Shown one piece after another: positions 6,328 to 13,616 of a stretch of 14,220 nt of DNA. Both the position numbers and the translations under genes were made by a program. The notes beneath the pieces were generated by a model, which saw nothing but the letters and a program-made list of their open reading frames with translations, was not told the DNA's origin and made no database searches. This stretch comes from Lachnospiraceae bacterium UBA3282 (GTDB taxonomy: Bacteria; Bacillota; Clostridia; Lachnospirales; Lachnospiraceae): NCBI GenBank assembly GCA_002361735.1, contig DETS01000062.1:489-14708 (forward strand), read 5' to 3'. Position 1 is the first letter of the stretch, and each line of letters begins with the position of its first letter.

Positions 6328-7350
6328 ATGACTGAAGTAAAAATGTTAAGCCCTGTGGTGAAGAACGTACCTTGGCAGGAGAAGCCCGCAAACCTGGTGG
6401 GCGCGCCGATCTGGCGTTATGACGAAAACCCGATCATCGGCAGAAATCCCGTGGAGGGCGTGGCAAGAATCTTTAACAGTGCGGTAATGCCTTACGGCGA
6501 CGAGTTTATCGGCGTGTTCCGCGGCGAGCAGACAAACGGCATTCCGTATATTTATCTGGGCCACAGCAAAGACGCGATTCATTGGGAGTTTGAGAAAAAC
6601 AAGATTCCCTTTAAGGACGAGCAAGGCAATGACTTTATGCCGATTTACGCCTACGATCCCCGCCTGGTAAAGGTGGAGGACACCTACTACATCATCTGGT
6701 GTCAGGATTTCTACGGCGCTTCCATCGGTATGGCAAAGACCACCGATTTTAAGACCTTTACCAGAATCGAGAATCCCTTCATTCCTTTTAACAGGAATGC
6801 GGTGCTTTTCCCCAGGAAGATAAACGGCAAGTATATGCTTTTAAGCCGTCCTTCGGATTCCGGGCATACGCCTTTTGGCGATATCTTCTTAAGCGAGAGC
6901 CCGGACATGGTGTACTGGGGCAGACACAGACATGTGATGGGCAGAAGCTCCGAGTGGTGGGAGTCGGTTAAAATCGGTGGCGGCGCGGCGCCTATCGAGA
7001 CCACGGAAGGGTGGCTTTTGTTCTACCACGGCGTGTCGGGCACCTGCAACGGCTTCGTTTATTCGATCGGCGGCGCGATCCTTGATATCGACAATCCTTC
7101 CAAGGTGCTTTACCGCTGTGAGAACTTCCTGCTTACGCCTGAGGAGTGGTACGAGGAGAGAGGTTTTGTGCCGAACGTGTGCTTCCCCTGCGCGACCATC
7201 CACGATTCCGAGAGCGGCAAGATCGCGCTCTACTACGGCTGCGCGGACAGCTATGTGGGTCTGGCGTTCACGAAACTGGATGAGATCGTGGACTATATCA
7301 AGACACACAGCCATGTCACCGAGTCGGATACGGAGATTGGGATCAGATAG
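6328..7350 (+). CDS. GH130 phosphorylase, likely beta-1,4-manno-oligosaccharide phosphorylase (GH130_2)
   Basis: This is a second, diverged GH130 enzyme of 340 residues, predicted to remove non-reducing-end mannose from manno-oligosaccharides with phosphate, releasing mannose-1-phosphate. Motifs are WRYDENPIIGRNP, FNSAVMPYGDEFIGVFRGE, PIYAYDPRLVK with the likely catalytic Asp110, FNRNAVLFPRKINGKYMLLSRPSD, and KIGGGAAPIETTEGWLLFYHGV. AAGGAGG (6311-6317) overlaps the end of the preceding gene and places the ATG at 6328. The two GH130 genes are clearly in one transcript and share the fold, but differ in length and flanking loops, fitting the MGP plus MOP pair described in Ruminococcus albus and Roseburia. 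Other GH130 specificities (for example N-glycan-related mannosyl-GlcNAc) cannot be excluded from sequence alone. Confidence 0.9.
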   Translation: MTEVKMLSPVVKNVPWQEKPANLVGAPIWRYDENPIIGRNPVEGVARIFNSAVMPYGDEFIGVFRGEQTNGIPYIYLGHSKDAIHWEFEKNKIPFKDEQGNDFMPIYAYDPRLVKVEDTYYIIWCQDFYGASIGMAKTTDFKTFTRIENPFIPFNRNAVLFPRKINGKYMLLSRPSDSGHTPFGDIFLSESPDMVYWGRHRHVMGRSSEWWESVKIGGGAAPIETTEGWLLFYHGVSGTCNGFVYSIGGAILDIDNPSKVLYRCENFLLTPEEWYEERGFVPNVCFPCATIHDSESGKIALYYGCADSYVGLAFTKLDEIVDYIKTHSHVTESDTEIGIR

Positions 7351-7392
7351 TCAGAAATGAGTCTGCTTGTGTGCATCATGGCGAATAATAGG

Positions 7393-7431
7393 AGCGTCGG
7401 CTTTCCGGAGAGGGAGGCCGGCGCTTTTTTT
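7393..7431 (+). terminator. Intrinsic terminator of the mannoside operon
   Basis: AGCGTCGGC (7393-7401) pairs with GCCGGCGCT (7417-7425, one wobble), extended inward by TTTCC with GGAGG-like pairing, and is followed by a run of seven T (7425-7431). It is a classical rho-independent terminator shortly after the second GH130 stop codon. Confidence 0.9.
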
Positions 7432-7494
7432 GTTGTGAGAGGGAGTTGGTTACACGGGTTTATCAAAAACAGGAAGCATAACAGGAGGTTTTAT

Positions 7495-8055
7495 ATGTTA
7501 TCTATTGTATTAACAGAATTACAAAAGATAAAGCGGTATCATATTCTGCTGATCGGCATTTTATCCCTTATATTGGGAATGTATAGTTTCATAGTCACAA
7601 TTATTGTCGGCATTTTTGCGGGGCTTCCCGGTTTGGATATTTTTACTCTGACAAAAGGTATGTTTTATATGTTGGGGATTTCCATTTGCATTTATATTGT
7701 TGTTCTTCCGATTATCGCCTTTTGTGGAAGAACACCGGGATTTTTTATGGGCGGTTCGGTGATTGCCTTTGTATTGGGCTATTGCAGTATGTTTTTTAAA
7801 AGTGGTCTGCTTAGAAATATTTATCCTTTTTTAGCTTCTTTTACGGTGATTGGTTTTGACACCACATCATATATCAGCGCAAAAAGTAAGGCAAGTGTTC
7901 CACTGGGGCTTGCGTCGCTTGGCGCAATGCTGTTGATTTCAGCCTTTATCATAGCAATCTCTAAAACACCGGGCGAAGCCAAAACAAAGCAGAAGAAAAA
8001 TAACATTTCCCTGCGTCCTGCGCAGAGAGAACGTATAAAGACAAACAGATATTGA
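7495..8055 (+). pseudogene. ABC-2-type permease-like membrane protein, probably internally deleted
   Basis: The protein has 186 residues, with about four to five hydrophobic segments and a basic tail rich in Lys, Arg and Gln. The ATG at 7495 is chosen because AGGAGG (7483-7488) precedes it; the upstream ATG at 7357 would read through the operon terminator. The N-terminal MLSIVLTELQKIKRYHILLI resembles the start of bacteriocin-immunity ABC-2 permeases. From about residue 26 on, the sequence (MYSFIVTIIVGIFAGLPGL, CGRTPGFFMGGSVIAFVLGY) resembles the C-terminal half of the same family, which is usually about 240 residues or more. This suggests an in-frame loss of the middle, including several helices and the extracellular loop. 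No ATPase gene is adjacent. The stretch is visibly AT-richer than its neighbours. The family match is from memory; it may instead be an intact short membrane protein. Confidence 0.5.
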
Positions 8056-8079
8056 TTGAAGAAAGCGAGGAGTTTTTAA

Positions 8080-8352
8080 ATGAAAGAAAAAATTTTAAGT
8101 ATGATTGCACTTATTACCGTCTTTGTACCATTGACAGCAGCCTTTGTATGGAAGTCGGATTCCCCTGCCGCAACAGCTATCATCATAGGATATTGTATTT
8201 TCGCAGCAGTTAGCTTTGCATACGCCATCTTCCTTTTTGTAAAAATGAAACTTAGGGATAATAACACCAAAATTGCGCTTGGTGTTAATGCGGTTTATGT
8301 TGTAGGGATTTTAGTTACCGTGGTTATCCCTCATTTGCTTTCAATAAAGTAA
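8080..8352 (+). CDS. Small hydrophobic membrane protein of unknown function
   Basis: The product has 90 residues with three predicted membrane helices: ILSMIALITVFVPLTAAFVW, AIIIGYCIFAAVSFAYAIFLFV, and ALGVNAVYVVGILVTVVIPHLL. A Lys/Arg-rich turn (KMKLRDNN) lies between helices two and three. GCGAGGAG (8065-8072) is a good ribosome binding site 7 bases before the ATG. It begins 24 bp after the truncated permease gene in the same AT-rich stretch and is closed by a strong terminator, so the two were likely one small transcript, perhaps the remains of a transporter or immunity cassette. I do not recognise the family. Confidence 0.7.
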   Translation: MKEKILSMIALITVFVPLTAAFVWKSDSPAATAIIIGYCIFAAVSFAYAIFLFVKMKLRDNNTKIALGVNAVYVVGILVTVVIPHLLSIK

Positions 8353-8387
8353 CAAAATATAAATCTGCCGCACGACGGCAAAAGGAA

Positions 8388-8427
8388 AAAGGCGCATGGT
8401 TTACAATTTACGGTTCCATGCGCCTTT
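8388..8427. terminator. Strong, possibly bidirectional terminator
   Basis: AAAGGCGCATGG (8388-8399) pairs perfectly over 12 bp with CCATGCGCCTTT (8416-8427) around a 16-base loop. The purine/A-rich stretch AAAAGGAAAAA before the stem would give a U-rich tail on the other strand. A smaller hairpin TGCCG/CGGCA (8366-8370, 8376-8380) lies just upstream. Confidence 0.85.
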
Positions 8428-8487
8428 ACGCTGCTATTTTCTTCCGGTGACATTTTTAGGTGACAGGGGAATTTAGCGAGGCCGCCG

Positions 8488-8496
8488 CATACTCTA
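8488..8496 (+). promoter_or_regulatory. Possible sporulation (sigma-K/E-like) -10 element
   Basis: CATACTCTA fits the sigma-K -10 pattern CATANNNTA and comes close to the sigma-E pattern CATACANT. It lies about 50 bp before a gene encoding a SpoIID-like domain. No convincing -35 element was identified and no vegetative promoter was found in 8428-8538. A single motif of this size can occur by chance. Confidence 0.3.
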
Positions 8497-8538
8497 TAAC
8501 ATAGAAATCTTTTAATCGGCTATGGAGGAGAATCAAAT

Positions 8539-10395
8539 ATGGCGATCGGATATCTGACCATGCAGGCGAGAACGGCGCACGATGCGCTGCCCCTGCCCGG
8601 CGTACGGGTGAGCGTCTTCGACGATGAGCAGAATCGTATCTATGAGCTCACAACAGACGAAAACGGCGAGACGAGAAAGGTAGCTCTTGAGACCATGGAC
8701 AAGAGCTATTCACAGAACGAGGATTTTACGGGAACCCCTTATATTACTTATAATGTACTTGCACAAGCGGAAGGATTTGATCCGGTATCAGTCTCAGAGA
8801 TACCGATCTTCGACGGTGAGTCGGCGTACCTTCCGCTTGTTCTTGTGCCGATGCAGGGGCAGGGACGGGAGCAGACACAGACGCAGGTAACGGTAGGAGC
8901 GCCCGCGGTCGCCATGGAAGGGGAGCGGGAGCCGGAGGGCTTTTTACAGGGCGGAGAGTCGCCGCAGGTGCTGAGAAAGGTCGTCATTCCCAATCCGATT
9001 ACGGTGCATCTGGGCGCGCCGGGTGCCTACGCCTCCAATGTGCAGGTGTCGTTTCCCGACTATGTAAAAAATGTGGCAAGCAGTGAGATTTATCCGACCT
9101 GGCCGGAAAACGCGCTGCGGGCAAATATCTATGCCATTATCACCTTTGCCTTAAACCGCGTTTACACGGAATGGTATCGGGCAAAAGGGTATTCCTTTGA
9201 CATTACGAACAGTACCGCCTACGATCAGGCGTTCATCTATGGCAGACCCATCTACGAATCCATCAGCAGGATCGTGGATGAGATTTTCAACGATTATGTC
9301 CGCAGGCAGGGGCAGCAAGCACCTTATTTTACGTCCTTTTGTAACGGCACCACGACGACCTGCAGAGGACTGTCCCAGTGGGGAACGGTGACTTTGGCAA
9401 ACCGGGGCTATACGCCGCTTAGGATTCTGCGCTACTATTATCCCGATGATGTGGAGATCGCGGAGACGAATATCATCACCAATGAGTTGTCCTCCTATCC
9501 GGGGACGGCGCTCAGGATAGGGAGCACGGGGCTGGATGTGCAGACGATTCAAACCTGGCTGGGGCGGATCAGACGCAACTACCCGGCGATCCCGGTGATT
9601 ACGGACGCATCGGGAATCTTTGGGGACAGTACGCGGGCGGCGGTGAGAAAATTCCAGAGTATCTTCGGGCTTTCCGCCGACGGCGTCGTGGGCAAGTCCA
9701 CTTGGTTTAAGATTTCCGGCCTCTATACGGCGGTCACCAGACTGGCGGAGCTAAACAGCGAAGGGACGAATCTGGGGATCGGCACCGTGCCGCCTGCTGC
9801 CGTCTTACGGCAGGGAGCAAGGGGGCAGGATGTGATTACCCTGCAATATCTGCTCGACGTCATCTCCGAGTACTATCCGGGGATTCCGGCGGTAACGCAG
9901 GACGGAATCTTTGGTGCGGGGACGAAACAGGCGGTGACGGCCTTCCAGAGCAGAATGGGACTTGCGGCGGACGGTATCGTGGGTCCCGCTACCTGGAATG
10001 CGCTCTACAGGACCTATCAGGGGATCGGGCAGAATGTGCCTACGCCCAATCCCAATCCGACCCCGAATCCCAACCCGACGCCCGGTACGGGCAGCTCCTT
10101 TGCGTATACGGTGAAATCCGGGGATACGCTGTGGCTTTTGGCAAACCGTTTCGGCACATCGGTGGATGCGATCAGGCGCTTAAACGGATTGACGAGCGAT
10201 AATCTGCGGATTGGTCAAGTGCTGCAGATCCCGACGGAGCAGCCCACAGGATATTTTAGCTATACCGTGAAATCGGGAGATACGCTGTGGCTGTTGGCAA
10301 ACCGTTTCGGGACGACAGTGGACGCGATCAGGCGTTTGAACGGGCTTAGCAGTGATAGTTTGCAGATCGGGCAGGTGTTGCGGATTCCGAATTGA
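8539..10395 (+). CDS. SpoIID-like / PG_binding_1 x2 / LysM x2 cell-wall-binding protein
   Basis: This 618-residue multidomain protein is predicted to bind peptidoglycan. Residues 1-80 look like a transthyretin-type beta sandwich (PLPGVRVSVFDDEQN, TTDENGET), and 80-150 is a Gln/Glu-rich linker. Residues about 150-318 match the SpoIID/LytB type, with WPENALRAN near 188, YDQAFIYGRP, two Cys (268, 275) and GLSQWGTVTLANRGYTPLRILRYYYPD. PG_binding_1 domains span about 325-393 (FGDSTRAAVRKFQ, DGVVGKSTW) and 420-495 (FGAGTKQAVTAFQ, DGIVGPATW). A Pro/Asn/Thr linker (498-520) precedes two LysM domains (521-566 and 573-617, both YTVKSGDTLW). There is no signal peptide or membrane helix. The ATG at 8539 follows GGAGGAG. 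Absence of secretion and the CATANNNTA motif upstream suggest a spore-coat or mother-cell role; this is inference. Monocistronic, with its own terminator. Confidence 0.88.
   Translation: MAIGYLTMQARTAHDALPLPGVRVSVFDDEQNRIYELTTDENGETRKVALETMDKSYSQNEDFTGTPYITYNVLAQAEGFDPVSVSEIPIFDGESAYLPLVLVPMQGQGREQTQTQVTVGAPAVAMEGEREPEGFLQGGESPQVLRKVVIPNPITVHLGAPGAYASNVQVSFPDYVKNVASSEIYPTWPENALRANIYAIITFALNRVYTEWYRAKGYSFDITNSTAYDQAFIYGRPIYESISRIVDEIFNDYVRRQGQQAPYFTSFCNGTTTTCRGLSQWGTVTLANRGYTPLRILRYYYPDDVEIAETNIITNELSSYPGTALRIGSTGLDVQTIQTWLGRIRRNYPAIPVITDASGIFGDSTRAAVRKFQSIFGLSADGVVGKSTWFKISGLYTAVTRLAELNSEGTNLGIGTVPPAAVLRQGARGQDVITLQYLLDVISEYYPGIPAVTQDGIFGAGTKQAVTAFQSRMGLAADGIVGPATWNALYRTYQGIGQNVPTPNPNPTPNPNPTPGTGSSFAYTVKSGDTLWLLANRFGTSVDAIRRLNGLTSDNLRIGQVLQIPTEQPTGYFSYTVKSGDTLWLLANRFGTTVDAIRRLNGLSSDSLQIGQVLRIPN
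10105..10389 (+). repeat. Tandemly duplicated LysM coding repeat
   Basis: Two LysM units about 156 bp apart encode 44-residue segments that differ at only about six positions. DNA words such as GATACGCTGTGGCT and GCAAACCGTTTCGG are shared. The near identity points to a recent duplication or ongoing gene conversion within this gene. Confidence 0.85.
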
Positions 10396-10460
10396 GACAA
10401 CGTGCAGCAGACTGAGAAGCGTTTCCATGTGATTTAAATCGTGTGCGACTGTAAATTTTG

Positions 10461-10493
10461 CGCCGGCATCCCATTGGGGAGGTCGGCGTTTTT
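10461..10493 (+). terminator. Intrinsic terminator of the SpoIID/LysM gene
   Basis: CGCCGGC (10461-10467) pairs with GTCGGCG (10482-10488, one wobble), with an inner CCC/GGG pairing, followed by TTTTT (10489-10493). It lies about 65 bp after the stop codon. Confidence 0.8.
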
Positions 10494-10503
10494 CCGTGCA
10501 GGC

Positions 10504-10531
10504 TTGTCTTTTGTTTTTTTCGTGTTATACT
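10504..10531 (+). promoter_or_regulatory. Extended -10 promoter of the trk operon
   Basis: TTGTCT (10504-10509) and TATACT (10526-10531) are separated by 16 bp, and TG at 10523-10524 makes an extended -10 (TGnTATACT). It sits between the preceding terminator and trkA, giving a leader of about 110 bases in which nothing else is recognised. Confidence 0.7.
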
Positions 10532-10649
10532 GGTATAGACAGGACAAAAACACACGAAAGTGTCGTTTTTTTGTTGGCGGATTTTTAGTAGGAACTGCAG
10601 GCTTGGAACGCAGCAGCCTAAAAAGGTTACACGACGGAGGAAATATTCT

Positions 10650-12011
10650 GTGAAGATCATAATAGCGGGGGACGGCAAAGTAGGCTCTACGCTGACGAGA
10701 CAGCTGGTTGCGGAGGGACATGACATTACCCTGATTGATGCAAAGGCGGAAGTTTTGGAATTGAGCGAGGAGCGCTATGATATTATGGCGGTGCAGGGAA
10801 ACTGTGCGTCCATGGCGACGCTTTCCAGAGCAGGCGTGGAGGAAGCGGAGCTTTTGCTGGTGATGACGGGCGCGGATGAGGTCAATCTGCTTTGCTGTAC
10901 CATTGCGCACGGTATGAATCCCAATCTTCATACGATAGCGAGAATACGCAATCCGGAATACAAGGATCAGATTTATCAAATGCGGCATTTGTTTGGGTTG
11001 TCCATGGTGGTCAATCCGGAGAGACAGGCGGCAATCGAGATGGAACGGCTGATCAAGTATCCGGGTTTCTTAAAGAGAGATACCTTTGCCAAAGGCAGAG
11101 TGGAGATCGTGGAACTAAAGATCGGGGATGATTCCAAGCTCTGTAATGTGGGACTTTACGATTTGACCAATATAGTCAAATGTAAGATTCTGGTCTGCGC
11201 CGTTTTGCGGGACAGCAAGGCAATCATCCCTGACGGTAATTTTGTGCTGCAGGCGGGGGACAGAATTTTCGTGACGGCATCCACCAGGGAATTGACCGTA
11301 TTTCTCAAAAATATCGGCATTATCACCCACAAGGCGAAAAGAGTGCTTTTGTGCGGCGGCGGACGCTTAAGCTATTATCTGGCGCAGCTTCTTCAGCAGG
11401 ACGGTATCCAGGTGGAGATCATAGAACAGGATCATGAAAGATGTCTTTCTCTTGCCAACCAGCTTCCCGATGTGACGGTGGTGTGCGGTGATGCCGGCAA
11501 TGAGTTCCTGCTGGAGCGGGAGCGAATCGGAGAATGCGATGCGCTTGTTTCATTGACCGGTGTGGACGAAATGAATCTGTTCATTTCGCTGATCGGCAGC
11601 AATGCAGGTGTGCCGCAGATTATCACGAAGCTTAGCAGGCTCTCCAATAACAGGATGTTGGACAAACTGCCTGTGGGCAGTACGATCAGCCCGAGGGAAC
11701 TATGCTGTAATGATATCGTGCGGTATGTGAGGGCGATCCGCAACCAGAACGGGGCTGCGCAGGCGGTCAACGTGATCGCGGACGGGCAGGCGGAAGCGAT
11801 AGAGTTTCTCGTGGATGAAAATACCAAACACTGTGAGGAACCGCTTAAAAAACTGAACCTTAAGAAAAATATTCGTGTGGCGGGCATCAACCGGCACAAC
11901 AGTTTTGAGATACCAAACGGCGACTCCTTCTATCGAAAAGGGGATGCTGTGATCATCGTGACGGGCAGGGACGAGATTATTTACCAACTCAATGATATCT
12001 TCTTAGCCTGA
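10650..12011 (+). CDS. trkA: Trk potassium uptake system regulatory subunit TrkA
   Basis: This cytoplasmic nucleotide-binding regulator gates the TrkH channel. It has 453 residues, normal for the two-RCK form. The first Rossmann RCK_N domain starts at residue 1 (MKIIIAGDGKVGSTLTRQL, with the acidic ribose-binding end LIDAK), followed by an RCK_C around 140-225. A second RCK_N begins near 230 (RVLLCGGGRLSYYLAQLL, IIEQD), followed by a second RCK_C to the C-terminus. The GTG at 10650 is chosen because GGAGG (10636-10640) lies 9 bases upstream and the protein then starts exactly at the Rossmann strand; the longer open frame from 10560 is leader. trkH follows after 27 bp on the same transcript. 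The first glycine motif reads GDGKVG rather than the commoner GAGxVG. Identification is firm. Confidence 0.96.
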   Translation: MKIIIAGDGKVGSTLTRQLVAEGHDITLIDAKAEVLELSEERYDIMAVQGNCASMATLSRAGVEEAELLLVMTGADEVNLLCCTIAHGMNPNLHTIARIRNPEYKDQIYQMRHLFGLSMVVNPERQAAIEMERLIKYPGFLKRDTFAKGRVEIVELKIGDDSKLCNVGLYDLTNIVKCKILVCAVLRDSKAIIPDGNFVLQAGDRIFVTASTRELTVFLKNIGIITHKAKRVLLCGGGRLSYYLAQLLQQDGIQVEIIEQDHERCLSLANQLPDVTVVCGDAGNEFLLERERIGECDALVSLTGVDEMNLFISLIGSNAGVPQIITKLSRLSNNRMLDKLPVGSTISPRELCCNDIVRYVRAIRNQNGAAQAVNVIADGQAEAIEFLVDENTKHCEEPLKKLNLKKNIRVAGINRHNSFEIPNGDSFYRKGDAVIIVTGRDEIIYQLNDIFLA

Positions 12012-12038
12012 CCGGAATGAGGATGAAATGAGGACCGT

Positions 12039-13493
12039 ATGAATTATCGAATGATGGGAAAATTTATCAGCCGGATTCTGATCGTGGAGGCGATCTTTAT
12101 GATTCCGGCGCTGCTGATCAGCGTTTTCCGGGAGGAGTCGGCGGCGATATTCGGGTTTTTGACCGGAATGGTCATTACAGTGGCGACGGCGACTTTGCTC
12201 TATTTGCTCTGCCGAAAGGCAAAAAAAGGCTTTTATGCGAGAGACGGACTGGTCTGTGTGGGCGCAAGCTGGATCGTGATGAGCCTTTTGGGCTGCCTGC
12301 CCTTTTATTTTTCGGGGGAGATCCCGCGTTTTATTGACGCGCTCTTTGAGACGGTTTCCGGTTTTACCACGACGGGGGCGTCTGTTTTGCCGGAGGTGGA
12401 GCCTCTGTCAATGGGCATTCTCTACTGGCGCAGCTTCACGCACTGGTTAGGCGGTATGGGCGTGTTGGTGTTTGTGCTGGCGATCGGCAGAGGGCGGGAG
12501 AAAAGCGACGGTTACACCATGCACCTTCTGCGGGCGGAAAGTCCCGGTCCCAAGGTGGAGAAGCTGGTGCCCAGGATGAAGGACTCGGCGAAAATCCTGT
12601 ATTTTATTTATGTATTTCTGACCATTTTGAATGTTTTTTTTCTCCTGATTGGCGGCATGCCGCTGTTTGATGCGGTCTGTACGGCATACGGGACGGCGGG
12701 GACGGGCGGCTTTGGCGTCAGGAATGACAGCATTGCCGGATACAGCCCCTATCTACAAAATGTGTGTACCGTGTTTATGATGTTGTTCGGCGTGAATTTC
12801 AGCTGTTATTACATGCTGGCGATCCGTCAGGTGAAGAATGTCTTCAAAGATGAAGAACTGCGGTTTTATCTGGGGACGGCGCTTGCCAGTGTATTGTTGA
12901 TTGCATGGAATGTGCGGGGGCTGTACGGGACCGTCGGGGAGACGGTGCGCCATGCGGCGTTCCAGGTGGCAAGTATTATGACGACTACCGGCTTTGCGAC
13001 CACGGATTTTGACTTATGGCCCAGCTTTTCGCGGGCGATCCTTCTGGGACTGATGATCGTCGGCGCCTGTGCGGGAAGCACGGGCGGCGGTTTTAAGTGT
13101 GGACGCACGCTCCTTTTGATCAAGAGCCTGCGCCGTAACGTGCGGCAGATCCTGCATCCGCAGAAAGTGCAGGTAGTACGCGTGAACGGGCAGATGGTGA
13201 CAGAGAAGGTGCTGGATAACACGAATGCCTATCTGGCTGCTTATGCCTTTATCGTCGTGTTTAGTTTTATCGTGATCTCCATCGACGGGTTTTCGCCGAT
13301 GACGAACTTTTCGGCGGTGCTGGCGTGTTTCAACAATATCGGTCCCGGGTTGGAAAGTGTGGGACCGACCTGCAATTTTGCGGCTTACGGACTTTTATCC
13401 AAAAGCATCCTCATCGTGGATATGCTGGCGGGACGTTTGGAAATCTTTCCCATCCTGATTCTGTTTTCAAAGAGTACGTGGAGCGGGAAATAG
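12039..13493 (+). CDS. trkH: Trk potassium uptake channel subunit TrkH
   Basis: This membrane potassium-translocating subunit has 484 residues. The four pseudo-repeated pore loops with selectivity-filter glycines are visible: FTTTGASV (Gly113), GTAGTGGFGV (around 218-225), TTTGFATTD (Gly318) and FNNIGPGLESVG (Gly435), each flanked by hydrophobic helices. The family-typical NFSCYYML, GACAGSTGGGFK and C-terminal GRLEIFPILILF are also present. The ATG at 12039 has a modest TGAGGA site 4 bases upstream; in-frame ATGs at 12051 and 12054 are less likely alternatives. It works with TrkA, encoded just upstream in the same operon. Channel family certain; coupling ion (H+ or Na+) not determinable here. 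Confidence 0.96.
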   Translation: MNYRMMGKFISRILIVEAIFMIPALLISVFREESAAIFGFLTGMVITVATATLLYLLCRKAKKGFYARDGLVCVGASWIVMSLLGCLPFYFSGEIPRFIDALFETVSGFTTTGASVLPEVEPLSMGILYWRSFTHWLGGMGVLVFVLAIGRGREKSDGYTMHLLRAESPGPKVEKLVPRMKDSAKILYFIYVFLTILNVFFLLIGGMPLFDAVCTAYGTAGTGGFGVRNDSIAGYSPYLQNVCTVFMMLFGVNFSCYYMLAIRQVKNVFKDEELRFYLGTALASVLLIAWNVRGLYGTVGETVRHAAFQVASIMTTTGFATTDFDLWPSFSRAILLGLMIVGACAGSTGGGFKCGRTLLLIKSLRRNVRQILHPQKVQVVRVNGQMVTEKVLDNTNAYLAAYAFIVVFSFIVISIDGFSPMTNFSAVLACFNNIGPGLESVGPTCNFAAYGLLSKSILIVDMLAGRLEIFPILILFSKSTWSGK

Positions 13494-13511
13494 GGAAATT
13501 TTGTTTGTGTG

Positions 13512-13540
13512 TTGAGGGTTTTTCTCAAATATGGTAAGAT
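13512..13540 (+). promoter_or_regulatory. Promoter of the small DUF6465-like gene
   Basis: TTGAGG (13512-13517) and TAAGAT (13535-13540) are spaced by 17 bp, with TG at 13532-13533 giving an extended -10. A small inverted repeat TTGAG/CTCAA (13512-13516, 13524-13528) overlaps the -35 and could be an operator. Downstream, GCGAGAC (13578-13584) pairs with GTCTTGC (13596-13602) just before the ribosome binding site. Confidence 0.6.
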
Positions 13541-13616
13541 ACCAACAGAGGCAGTTTAGAAGTATCATAGGTTTATAGCGAGACATGCGAAAGTCGTCTT
13601 GCAGAAGGAGGAACAC

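Noticed and set aside
7357..7494. N-terminal extension of the permease-like gene from an ATG at 7357
   Set aside because: The extension would translate the operon terminator hairpin and T run. The ATG at 7495 has a clear AGGAGG.
10444..10455. 12-base word TGCGACTGTAAA repeated in inverse orientation near 13882-13893
   Set aside because: A match of this length between two places in a 14-kb window is expected by chance, and neither site has other structure in common.
10560..10649. Upstream extension of trkA
   Set aside because: The added residues do not resemble TrkA, whose fold starts at MKIIIAGDGKVG. GGAGG at 10636-10640 supports GTG at 10650.
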